Source: Stercorarius parasiticus (lineage: Eukaryota > Chordata > Aves > Charadriiformes > Stercorariidae). From it: a DNA stretch of 64,000 nucleotides. Positions 12,663-24,862 of the stretch are shown here, piece by piece; the first letter of the stretch is position 1; each line of letters starts with the position of its first letter. Where the stretch lies: the NCBI GenBank assembly GCA_013396915.1, contig VWZL01002055.1:506040-570039 (forward strand), written 5' to 3'. The position numbers were made by a program, and so were the translations under genes. The notes beneath the pieces are model-generated. The model saw only the letters and a program-made list of their open reading frames with translations. It ran no database searches and was not told the DNA's origin.

Positions 12663-15239
12663 CTCCATGTTCGTGTCTTTGAAGAACAATATTATAGAGG
12701 ACACTCTGTATACAAGTTATTTTTAATTTCAGAAAATACGTACTGTTGGAAATTACATGACTGATGCAAGTACTGAAAGTGATACTTTGTAATTTGATTA
12801 TTCATTTTATTATTATTTCTGTGTTACCTAGTTCTTTGTATTTCTTAGAGTATTTCTAAAATCAGGCTGCATCACAAAAGATCTGAATATTTTTACTGCT
12901 AGTTAGGCACAGTGTATAACGAAAGTGTTTAAACTATTGCCATGCCAATTCTTGCAATACGTTGCTGCTAAGACTAAACAAGCTTCAGACACCACTGCAT
13001 CCTGCAATCCATTTTTAAATTAATTGACTAAAACCACTTTCTGAGTTGATACATTGTCTTAAAATTTGTGCCTCTTCATTTATTAATTTAGCATCAACTT
13101 ATAATAGCATGAAAGACCTCCAGGTATGGCATTTCCTGGCAATAAATGAAGGGCACCAACTGAATGCTGGGAAGCGATTCAAAGTGACGGTGTAGTTAAA
13201 AGACATAAATTTGCTGTTTACTCTTTCATGTTAGTGCTCACCGTCTGAGACTGCCCTATGAAGAGAAAAACAAATCCATAGCCCTACCAGCAATTGCTGT
13301 TTGTCTTTAAAAACATTCAGTTCCTCAGAGCATTTTCCAGAGTTCAGCAATAAGCACTGTAACAGCCCAAGTTGGCCACAGGGCAGTTTCTTTGCAATTA
13401 GAGCAGAGCGTAGAATAAAAGTCTAACAAGCTTCTTGTAAATGTGATCCTCTGTGCCATGTATCATAGAAATACATGATTAAGGACGCTAAATAATTTCT
13501 TTGTCAAAAAGCAGAAATGAGAGGTTTTCTGGAAATACTCTTTGACATTCGTGATTCTGAAGTGAAAATTAAACTGACAACTCTTTTACCCACCCTAATG
13601 CAGACAGTTCCTGCAATATCACTCTGTGCACGGGGCCACATTTAGGGTGATATATTCAACCTCTACACCAATTTTTTTAAATTTTAAAAAAATCCACCTT
13701 TGGCTAAAATTAGCAAGTGCTAATCTCTAGCACAATTTTATTCGTCCTGTCTGGATCTGGCAGCAGTAATTCTGTTCTTCCTATTGCAACTTTGTGTGAG
13801 TTTCAGGCAGGGAGTTTTCATTCCCCGCACTTGATCCAGTTTAACTTCCTTTTCAATACTGCCACCTACAAGGGAAAACAATATCTACCGAGTTGCTTTG
13901 AAAACGTTGCCTTCAGCATTGTGTTACTCTGATCACATTCATCTCTGTCCTTTTTTTCAAATTTGATTTTAAATATTTACAACATCATACATCTTCCCCT
14001 CCCGAAATCACTAACGAACTGTTACTGTCTGTGAAACCTGCTGGATGAGTGATGGCCAACTTAAAAGGGAGCATCAATGTTTTATTTGTGAAATATAAGC
14101 TGAAAATAGTCTGCGGATTCCTTTTTTATTGATCTTCTACTTTATGGAAAGGTACCTTATATACTTCACCAAAAAAAGAATCCACTGTGTATTACACAAT
14201 ATTTAAAACCTTGAAGTAAGGAACTAGATCAATATGTAATGGTCACTAACTTGAGGTAAACCATAGAGAAACTAAAAATTCAGCGGACAAGAATAAAGCA
14301 AATGCAGCTGGAAATAATTTACATAAAGTGGAAGAGAATTTAGCATTTCTGCATTAAAAATACAGCAGAACAGTGTGGGCGGCAGATTAACAAAGAACCT
14401 AGCTGCAGGATAGTTTAATAAAATGAGTTTCAAAAATACTTGTGAGCAGTGTTTCCACAGTTGCATGTGAGTTCTGAAAAAGATGAAGAAAAACAGAATA
14501 GTTTTCAACTTCATTACAGAAGAAAATTGCAAGTTCAAATTTGATACCACTTAATTTTTATACGCTTGATACTGTAACTTCTCATGGTTTCTCATTTTTT
14601 GCTAAGAGCACCAACAAAAATCTTTCAATGACTACTGCCTGACAGAGGTCTTAGTATTGCTGCTAATTGCAGATGGAAGACCTATGGAAGTGATTTAAAC
14701 CAGTGTGCAGAGCCATAGACCAAGCTGTGTACCAGTTCAATCTTTGCAGGATGACTGTAATAGTTGCCAGAACACGAGCAGCACAACATATAGCTTGAAT
14801 AAGTGACAATCAGAGGGATACAAGAAATAGAACAGGATTAAATTAAAATGAATGAACTATTGCTCAGAGTACTGCTAGGGTGAAAAATAAGGAAAAGGCG
14901 TGTAAATACTAAGCTGAGAAGTATTTGAACATGAAATAGGCCTTTGGAGCAGAGATAGTATCAAGGGAGATATCTCAAACTAGACTGTATACAGCAGAGG
15001 AATCAATTCAGATGGTTTGTTGGTTCTTTTCAAGTCCCAGCTTCAAAAATATAAAAAATTCCACCAAATATCATTGTATAATATTAACATAAGTCTTTCC
15101 GTTATTATCAATATTACAAGAGAATATAGGTCCACTTTTACTGTTGAGTATATCCATATGTAACATAAATGCATTGCACTATACATACATGTATTCTGCA
15201 TTTGTGCATATACTACAAAGACGACTCCTTTTTACAAGG
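12663..15239. other. Unique AT-rich non-coding sequence
   Basis: No gene or repeat family recognised. A perfect 8-bp inverted repeat (gactcctt at 15223-15230, aaggagtc at 15236-15243, 5-base loop) lies at the right end, against the next CR1 fragment. Confidence 0.55.
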
Positions 15240-15500
15240 AGTCACATGGAAAAGATGAGGGGTAATGGGTACAAGTTACTCCTGGGAAGATTCTGACTGG
15301 ACACAGGAGGAAAATTTTTCCTAATGAGAACAATCAGCCATTGGAATGATCTCCCCAGGGAAGCGGTGGATTCCCCAGCATTGGGCACTTTTAAGATTCA
15401 GCTGGACAAGGCGCTGGGCCTTCTTGTCTAGACCGTGCTTTTGCCAAGAAAGGTTGGACCAGATGGTCTTTGAGGTCCTTTCCAACCTGTATTCTATGAT
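15240..15500 (+). mobile_element. CR1 LINE 3' end with ORF2 C-terminus
   Basis: This is a plus-strand, 5'-truncated CR1. The translation contains the CR1 signature HWNDLPREAVDSP followed by FKIQLDKALGLLV and a stop TAG, that is, the true end of ORF2. The short 3' UTR follows with aggttggaccagatggtc and ggtcctttccaacctg, ending in attctatgat, the CR1 3' octamer-type tail. The coding part is frame-preserved over the final 40 or so residues, but the rest of ORF2 is absent. It looks younger than the CR1 at 37.5 kb. Confidence 0.93.
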
Positions 15501-15530
15501 ATAAAGTATACTCTATATATATATACACAC
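15501..15530. repeat. (TA)n/(CA)n microsatellite at CR1 tail
   Basis: A TA run followed by CACACA begins about 10 bases after the CR1 octamer. Microsatellites often grow from LINE tails; here the adjacency is direct. Confidence 0.8.
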
Positions 15531-18500
15531 AAAGCTGTCATATGCATCTTAGTGCCTCATGATCCTGTGCTCTCCAGCCATATACCAAGATGCAATGGAT
15601 CTGATGAGCAATATCTGCAAAAAAGGCACTTTTTGTTTTGTTTTGGCCTGCGAATTATGAGTGCTCAATATTTGAGCACTGTTTATATTAAGCATACTAT
15701 TTTCGCAGTTGGATGAACATAAATCCTAGAGTTATATTTCTAGCATAAATAATACTGTAAATTTGAATTTTACATTTCCATAGACATGTTTTAGTAGTTG
15801 CTTAAGGCTCACTGTTTACCCAAATGTTTCTGGCAATGAATTAATTTGCTAGAATATTTATAAGAAGCTGATGTTCACCAAACTAATTCCTTTAAAATAT
15901 TGAACAAATATTCATTTTCTCAAAGCTCAACATTTCTTCCATGAGAACCCTAAACTGGTCAGCAGTAACTTGCCTATGTAGAGAATTAAGAAATAGGTCC
16001 ATGGTTTTTGTTTTCTTATGCAGAGAGAAAGAAAAAGAAAAAAAAAAACAGCCAAAAAGATGGCAAAGTCTCTCTTCTTTAGGCAACAACTATTCAGTAA
16101 TACAGCAGTATTAGCCAGGAGTGTTGAGGATACAAGACTGCACAGCAGCCTAAGAGTCTCTGCAAAAGTGTTTTAACAGTGAAAGGAGCGAGGTGTCCAA
16201 GATCTGCCTGAAGAAAGCCGTCAGACCTTTAATGGTGAAGAGCTATTTTAAATGACCTATTTTAAATTTGTTTTCTCTGAATTTCTAATCCATAGAAGAG
16301 AAACCAACAAAGAATATATTAATCTCCTCCTTTCATCATCTTTATAGAATACAGGTACACTTCTGCTAATCCCAGAGAAACTCAAAGCTTTGCTGTAGCC
16401 ACAGTTGCTCTTCACGTGAACATGAGAGCAGCCAGGCACTGCCAGGGAGTCCCCATTGGCAGTTACCCACCGCCTGGGACCTGCCCAGGCTCCTGCCTCA
16501 TCTGGCCCAGGCACTCGGAGCCCTCTCCTCTCCCGGCCAAAACGTGGAGAGCAGGTCTCCTAGTAGAACGTGCACAGAGAGAGAGCAAGTGCGCTTTGAT
16601 ACCATTTCCCATTATGGATTATACTACTAGTAGAATACTAGATAGTAGCGATGATTTAAAAAAAAAATTAAAACAACGATAATAAAGAATTCATACTTTC
16701 ACAGTGGTGATCCATTCCATGCCTGGATTCCAATGTGGAGACTTTTTCAATCCCAACATTATTTTTTGTGTTTTACAAAAACTTAACATCAATTTTCCAT
16801 ACCAACACTCCCTCAGAACCAGAGATCCATAGACCTTCCTATGCTTTTCAATTCCTATCAGTATCCTGTTGCAATTTTCTATATTAATAAAAAAAGCATT
16901 AATAATGAATAACTGTCTCTCTTTCTGGCTTCTTTTTTGTTTAACTGCACTAGCAGTGCTTGTTTGTACTAAAATAAAAATAAGTCCCTCTGGTGTTAGT
17001 GTGTTTTTAAATTCCTTCTTCAACTTTTCCTTGGGACGGCGGGGCGGATAAATCTGCCCTGTCGTCTATCCTAGACAAAAGCATCTGGAGATTTTTGGAA
17101 TTTACTTCTGTGTGTTCAAAAATGTTTATTTTCAGACACTGAAAGTAGATTGGAAGCTGTTTTTCATAAAGATAGTGGAGTCATCAATATCTCAGCCCCC
17201 TCCTCCTGCTATTCCTATGCAGATTACTGACTCATCCTTTAACATAAACTCTGTGTTTGCCTGCAGAGCTCTCATTACCTTTGACATCATTTTTGGTCCC
17301 AGAACATCTAATTTTCAACTGTAGAGTACACAGATGGGAAGAGAAAGACAGTACTTGTTGCCTTTGAATTATACAGAAACCAAATTCGATTGTTATTACC
17401 TTTTCTTGTCACATTGATGAGAAACAAAGAAAGTGATGCTTTTTGTAATGCATCTGTATAACACTGTGAGATTGCGATCCATTACTTCAAACGGCACTTT
17501 ATGTTCCTAGCGTAAAAATGGATGAAAATATTTTTCTTGAGTGTTTAAAATTATGTATTATAATGTTTTCAGCTCAGATCCCAGAACATTTTGTTGCAAT
17601 CAAAGAAGATGATACTGGTAGATGAAAAACAAAAGCAAATAAACAACAATCCCTTCTCCTTCCTCCATACCATTTACATATGAAGTGACAAAAGCATCCT
17701 GCTGCACCAGGGGAATTCAGATGCTTAAAGATAACAATACCTCAGTGGATTAAATTCAGAATCCTTCTGAGCTGGAACAAAGGATCTCATAGCAGTCTTT
17801 TTGCTGCATGAGCCTCTCCGTTTACTTGGATATTAAGTGCGTGCAACTCCCTGCAGGTTTGGACATAGGTGGAAATTCTCCCAGGGGATCTTGGCACCTG
17901 TAAGGAATCAGTGGATGGACTGAGATTATGCAGATAGGGCATCTAGACAGGAATTCAGAGGATTAATTTCCTTAAGGACTTTTTATAGAACTATTATAAC
18001 TTCTACTGAAGTAATAGGATAAGATATTAATTAGAAAAAGAAGATTCATACTCTGGCTCCAGATATAGCATGGCTGATACAGTTTAAGGAGGAATTCTTA
18101 CATTTATAAACAGTAAATACACACCAGTAACTTACAGAAACATCCTTTCTGGCACAATTTATCTTTTTTCTCCCCCACCCTGTACCACTACCAGTAGTAG
18201 CTACATCTTGTATGATTTTGAGAATTTTGTAGCTGAGACTTCAGCTCTAATTTGTTTCAGATTATACGAAAGAAAGAAATAAGGTGTTTCCATCCTCAGC
18301 AACTGGACAGCAACGAGTACTTTCAAAGGAATATATTGTGCTTTAATTCCTGCAATCTGATTTTGAAATTTTGGTGCTAGCGTGTGAATTCTTTTGTACC
18401 TGTTGCTCATTAAATATCTTTTACATAAAGCATTTTGTTTAGTTGAGATACAGAGTCTCAACCTTTTGTTAAGTCTCACTGCATAGATTTTTAGCCTCTC

Positions 18501-21500
18501 CATTGACAGTCATAGAAGAGGTGAAAAATACTCCAAATTTGAGTCAATTTGAGTACAAAAATTTGTGTGTCAACTTTGTACAGGTTTATTGTACGTCTTC
18601 TGCAGAGATAGCATCTTTTTTTTTTTCCTTTACTACATCCCTATGATTCTATTTTGGTAAAAGAAACCTATAGGTGCTCCCACACACACCTTCCCCCAGT
18701 TGCTGGGAGATCAGAACTGGGACTTTTTTCCACAGGGATGTGCACTGAGGAACTTTGAAAGGATTTGTCTTGCAAGGGTTAGGATTACTATGGAATACAT
18801 TGAATATGAAATCTTGTTTGAGACGAGGACTACAGTGATATTACCTATTCTCCATGTAAGTACCACCACTCCCACCTGATTTTGCTCTCAAAAATGTATT
18901 TTGTAATTAATAACATCATTCATTTCTAGGTGAGCTTCCAGTGCAAAAGTAATACCAACCAAAACCCAAAGCAAATGCTCAGGGAATCAAGAAAAAGAAT
19001 GAGACCAATTCTATTTACAGCAGTTAAGCTAAAAACTTAATAACCTTAGAGGCTATTATGAATGTAAGAGAAGAAATAAAGACTTCTGACTCAACGCTAA
19101 ATGAATGAAGATTCAGAAAAATAAGCCAGAGTATATTAAAACTAGCCACACACAGAGCTGCCTCTGCCTTTGGAGGGATGTATTGTTTCCTTTTCTACAT
19201 TCATTACTAATTTTCAGAAACATAACAATAACCTCTTCATTCTGAGCTTCAAAGGTGAGTCATGAAGACTTTCAAATGCTTTCTCATGGAAGCTTTATTT
19301 TCTTTAATGCTGTTGCTTCTCTTGTTTTCTAGCTATTTTATCAAGAGCAATCAAGTACACCATGGAAGGGAGTGGAGGAGGTGAACCCATGAGACCTTTG
19401 TTATTAGAAAAAAGCTTGTGACTGGAGATATAATAAGACTGAACATTCAAATTAAAATCTCTACTTTTTAAGGGCTTGTGATAGACTAATGACCTCCAGG
19501 TTTTCTCATTCCCATGAGCTGAATGACCCTATGACGCTTTGGACATTTCTCTGCATGTGCCGCTTTACAGAGCGAAAAAATAATTACATGATACCACTGT
19601 TAAAGGTGCGCTGCTCACCAGTGCATGCCTCCAGCATCTTTCCCATTCACTCATTGGCAGATGCTTAATGTCATTACTAAACTCAGACATACAGGAGCCT
19701 TATAATTCAATGCCGATTACAGAAATGCTACCTCTGTGCAGGACAGGGAAGACAAGAGTGGCTAATCACTTCCTTTAAGCCGGGTGAGGCTGAACTGTAG
19801 AATAAGATTTTGGAGAAAGAAAGAAAGAAACAGCAGCTTTTCAAGTATTTCCTACTCTGTTTTCATCACAGAGCAAATGGATCCTTATTGAACCTCAGTC
19901 CAATCTTGGAGCGACACCCCTTTTCAGAAATAGGCTTGTACCTTTTCTGAGTCGCACCAGCCCTGGAAGCCAAGTCATAGGGAACTGGGATCTGCTCCTT
20001 CTCTTGGATCCTTATAAACTACAGGGTTAAGGAGGAATAGTTCATCTGTACCTGAGAACTAATTATATATTTTGAAGTCCAAAACTGACTACTCTCCTCA
20101 AAGCCATCTGAGCGAGCCTGATCCTACATCACCTCTTCTTCTACTGTATTTTCCACTCTATTTTATTTTCTCTTTCAGAGGTGGCAGGAAAAACAAAGAC
20201 AAAATAAAATAAGTCAGCCAAGAACCAGGCATAGTTGCAAAAAGGGGGAAAAGGTTTTGGCTTCCTTGAAACAAATGTTAACGTGGCATGCCACACAAGG
20301 TAGGTATTGATAACTGATCATGCCCACTTACCGCTTTTAATATATATAGCAAATACTTAGCAGACTATCTAAAATGCAGGGGTCAGACAGAAATTTGCAT
20401 GTGTTGAACTGACACTTCAATAAAGAGGATATTATAAAGTCTTAAACAAAGGTTACTGCAAAAATGATAAATTGGTACACAGGAAAAAACCTGCTCAGCT
20501 GAATCTTTTATTGGAAAAATGTCCTTAACCAGATTTTAAAGCAAATTTGGCTGAGAGCCTTGCTTTTGGAAATAACTGTTCCTAACCTCCTTACCCCCAA
20601 TATCCAACAGAATCAGTCTGAGGACCTTCAGATCTCACCGCAAGCTTTTCATTCATTTTATTAGGTAGCGCTGGTTTTGCAAGGCAAATTTTCAAAATAC
20701 GAAGAGCTCCCTTTCCAGTGACTAAAGGTACAGGCCCTCAAGGACACGTCAAGGCTAATGTCATCAAGACGACTTAGGCATTGGTCTGCCTCTGTAGGTA
20801 CCTCTGTACCCTGACCTCCGCCTGAACACCTGACAGCCCTAAATATTAGTACTTGTTAACCTAACCTTGCCCGGGATTAAATCCGATTGAAACACCAGAT
20901 GTCAGTGTTGTGCTTATGTTACACATAGCTTGGTCTGGAAGATGTCTTGTTCTTTCCCCTATAAAAATTGTACAACTAAACCAAAAGATTTTGGAATCTT
21001 TTAACTATACTATATCACATAATGTAGTACATAATTGTGTCTTTAAAAAAGGACTAGCCTCTCTGGAGCAATTGGCACACCAATTTCAGAAGCACCATTA
21101 GGGCTTTGGTGTGATATGAATCAAACACATATCCCGCTTCTTTGAAAATTCTAAATACAGTAAGACTTTTAACTACTTTATGATTATTTTCCTTTATTTC
21201 CCTGAGGAGAAGAGGTAAGCAATGGATTATTCTGACACTTGTTAAACTCCTGTGTGATACCGCCAATTAACAACTGGTCTCCTCAGAGTGGATTTGCTCC
21301 GCAGAACTGCTCCAGCTCTGCAGAGCTGCTCTCCTTCTCTCAGTAGAGGTCTCTGTTGTGAAAAAAATTCTCAGGGGAACTACAGAAAGATAAGTTGTTA
21401 AACAAAACCATGTCAGACCGTTGAACAGATGATATCTCAGTCCATGCCTATTGAATCCACAAAACCCTGACAGAGGGAAAATGAAAATAGTATGTCATGA

Positions 21501-24199
21501 GCCACATAATATACGTTTTAATTTTATAGCTTGAGAGCAATACTTAATGACCTGTCTTTCATATGAGAGCTCAGTCTTCTGTCATTTGAGCTTTCACACT
21601 ATATTCTCAAATGAGGGAAAATAAACCAGATCTCTGTTAGCTTCTATTAAATAGCCAATTCCATATGAATTTATAAACACACAGAAATCAATGTTCATGT
21701 TACGCATGTGTTGAAATGTTTTTTATCGAGGTTTCAGAATAAAATAGGTGTTAACCAACACTGTGTGCAGAAAATCTATGAAGTCTTGGTGTTTTGGGGC
21801 TATGAGGTAGTCGTACACAGCACAGCAAATGTTGGATTAACATCACTAGTGTCGTTTCTGACTTCTTCCACAAGATGGAGTAATAAGATTTGAGCTGCCA
21901 GAAACGCTCATTGATTTAGTAACTAAATTTATTTCTGTAGTGATTAGACCTGATTCACAAGTATAAACTGATATAACAGAACTTTCTTAGAACTTCCTTA
22001 CATAAGGAGATATTGTCCACCAAACTTACAAAGAGCGAGGAAGATATTGACCACGGACTGTATTTTCCATAGGTGCATTATGCAGTTCAGTCAAATATCC
22101 AGTTTTAGTATCTGTAAAGGATGGTAGCATATTCAAATCGTTCTAGCCTAAGGGTGACTAATAGGTGACTCAACGAGAAAAAAAGAACTAAGGCACTTGT
22201 TGCCCAGTATTTGGTAAAACAAGGAAAAGAAAGGCAAGGACAACAGACTTCATTATGTAACACACTGTAATAATTCTGGGGCATGTGGACGAGTACTGTG
22301 TGAGCTGTGCATGAAACAAGCGTGTGATAAACACCCCTAGGAGTTATCATGCCACTTGGGAAGGAAAACGAGGTGTCTTCAATGTTTTCTCTCCTCCATC
22401 CAATGCTTTTTCACTGCAAAAGGAAGGACCAAGAGAAGTCTTAACACAGACAAAAATATAACAGCTCCTGCAGGGACAGGCAGCATAGAGAATAAGAGGA
22501 GAGTATTAATATCCCCTGTGATGCCAGCAGTTTTCTAAATCACATCCAATTAATGCTTAGATCAAAAGCATGTATTACAGCAAGTGGAATTTACCCCTTG
22601 ACTCTCTCCTCTTCCCACCCCTTCCATTGCCTTCGCTGTGACGCACAAGTGTCTCTAGCTCAGAGCAAACACAGCCAGATTGCATCAGCCGCAGAAAGAA
22701 TCTTTTCAACCTCTTTTTTTGAAAACAAACAAAAACAGCCTCCTCCCAGGCAATTTCTGCAGCCTTTCATGTCATTCATACTCGCCACGGATTATGTTGT
22801 ACAGAACTCAAAGCCTAATTATGTTTCTCTCCCGTACACACAAACATCATCCTGGGAGCAAGCAAGCAGACCTATCTTGAGAGTTCTGGTAGAAATAAAA
22901 GTAACCGTTTATCAACCATACCTCTTCAGATGCAGAAAAAACCCAATAAAGATTTACATTTCCTTTTATATTTGATGAAACCAAGCTGTGGAGATAGGCA
23001 AGGTTTTTAGGACTTGCCCTCTATACCAAGTGTCCACTTACTTTAAACTATCATGACTCCTATTTAGAGGTGAATAATTTTTTTTGGATGAACAGCTTTT
23101 GCATACTTAGGCATATTATTTCTCTTGTGAGTTATTCTTTAAGTGGACAGTTACCTAAGGAATACTTAGATCTAGCTTTTACCTTAGTCTGCCTGTCATA
23201 AAAGTGAATTGCTTACTCACCTGTTATCAGTTGGCCATATTTTGGTGGCATATTTTGGACCCAAAAAAGGTATCAGTAAGACCTTTATGTACTAAGTTAC
23301 CAAAAGTACAATAAATAGGCCACAAACAGAACAGACCTCAACACAAGCCCAGTGGCTATTTTTGCAGATGTTATGTGTGAAAAGTATCATGAAAGGGCTT
23401 TGAAGAGTTATCAGATCAGTAGATTTAACAGGGAAGAGGCAAGGCCAAGGCTTTAAGGATATTTCTCAAGCATGATACATGCTAATCTTCAGGTTATCAC
23501 TAGAAGAATCCATTGACGGCACGAAGGAGGCACAGAAACCATGTCAATTATCCTATGGAAATTAATGAGAGATGTACACAAGGGCCTTTGAAAGAAGGAA
23601 CTTCTTAGGTGGAGCTTGGAAGGCTGCTAGCAGTCTAAGTGCCCAAACCTCTGTAACCGGTCTCTGGAGAGTTTTAAATTCTTAGGGTTATGTCACAAAT
23701 TACATGTTATTCCTTTCCTTCAGTAGCACCTGTAAAATCCTAACAGGTGAACAGGTTGGCAAATTTAGACTGCCTCTTTCCCCTGCCTCCTGGACTATTT
23801 TTATGCTGCCATGAATTCTCCACATGCTTTGTGAATAACAGTAATTGGAATTAAGATGGATTAGCCACTTCTTTGGCAGCAGGTAGCTTAGAAGAAGCAA
23901 ACATAACTGTCTTTCTACTTAAACTTCATTCAAGTCTTCCTCCTCAGAGAATGCGCTAAGGCCTGGACCGTGTAACCGGAGGCAAGGATTGCCAAAGCAG
24001 GATGGCACTAGGCTGTTTGTTTTTTTTTTTTATGCTGATGATTTTACAACCTTGCCATGCTTCAGTATTATTCTCAGCTTCCATTACTAAATAAAATGAC
24101 TACAAATGTTATTGCAAAGTGGCAGAAAAATTATCTTCTGCACGTATCTCCTAAGTTTGTGGATAGCCTGTTGATAATAATTGTGTCTAATAATTTAAC
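15531..24199. other. Unique AT-rich non-coding sequence
   Basis: No gene supported. A GC-richer islet lies at 16414-16580. The longest frames are a 140-codon frame at 22553-22975 (plus), a 110-codon frame at 17023-16691 (minus) and a 100-codon frame at 18503-18201 (minus). None has recognisable domains, and the first overlaps another frame. A CR1-like phrase (ctatgattctatt) at about 18641-18653 has no CR1 sequence before it. Confidence 0.5.
19815..19830 (+). repeat. (GAAA)4 microsatellite
   Basis: Four perfect GAAA units. Short, but a usable length marker. Confidence 0.85.
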
Positions 24200-24650
24200 A
24201 ATAATCCCTTACTCTGACATGATGAACGTTGCAGGGGGCACCCTGGAACACTCCTATTTTTCTGTGATAAGGGTGGTACGGGGGAGCAGAGTTGCATGCT
24301 CAGCTTGGTCCCTGCTGTGGCGCCAGGCCTTTGCTCTGCTGCAGCAGGGGCACCTGCACTTGTTGCACCCTTCAAGACAGGTTCTAGAGCTTTTCATTAG
24401 AGTATCTTCACAACAGCACAGTGAAATGGATGGGGATGGAAGGCACAAAGAAACTACAGACCAGATCCTCAGAGGTACTGGATGAGGAGCTGGTAACACC
24501 AATGCCCTGCAGGACTTAGACCCCAGTGGTACCCAGGCCCAGGTCACTGGGGAAGCACAGAGCAAGGTCCTCTGTGGAAAGTGCTGTAACCACCTGCCAG
24601 CTGTCAGCACTCCTTTACTGCACTGATTTGAGCTCTGGCTGGGACCTTGG
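24200..24650. other. GC-richer unique islet, no gene assigned
   Basis: This stretch is clearly richer in G and C than its surroundings and carries open frames on both strands: plus 24057-24485, 142 codons; minus 24610-24254, 118 codons. Neither frame resembles a protein family I know, both lack a credible context, and they overlap each other, as expected when stop codons become rare in GC-richer DNA. It could be a regulatory element or an unrecognised repeat. Confidence 0.4.
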
Positions 24651-24849
24651 GGTAAGAAAAATCATCATCTGCCAAGAGTTTCCTTCCTGCCATTGGAAAC
24701 CCTTTCAGTGAAAAATCACCTCCAACTTTTTCTTTAGGAGGAAAGCTGAGTGAGAAATTGTTACATAAACTCTGAAGTCGCTTCCAAATTTCACTTACTG
24801 CAAATTACCCAGTATTTGGCTCAGCTTTATTTGCTGTCAGGAAGAAAGA

Positions 24850-24862
24850 ACACACACACACA
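24850..24862 (+). repeat. (AC)n microsatellite, short
   Basis: An alternating A-C run of 13 bases. Confidence 0.8.

Noticed and set aside
16691..17023. 110-codon minus-strand frame
   Set aside because: Considered as a transposase fragment, but no catalytic or DNA-binding motif was seen.
18201..18503. 100-codon basic minus-strand frame
   Set aside because: No recognised family and no supporting context.
18636..18655. ctatgattctatt, like a CR1 octamer tail
   Set aside because: No CR1 sequence precedes it. The words are short enough to arise by chance.
22553..22975. 140-codon plus-strand frame
   Set aside because: No recognisable domain, no splice or promoter context, and an overlapping 66-codon frame on the same strand. 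The length is within chance for locally stop-poor sequence.
24057..24485. 142-codon plus-strand frame
   Set aside because: It crosses from AT-rich into GC-richer DNA with an abrupt change in amino-acid make-up, overlaps a 118-codon minus-strand frame, and has no family resemblance.
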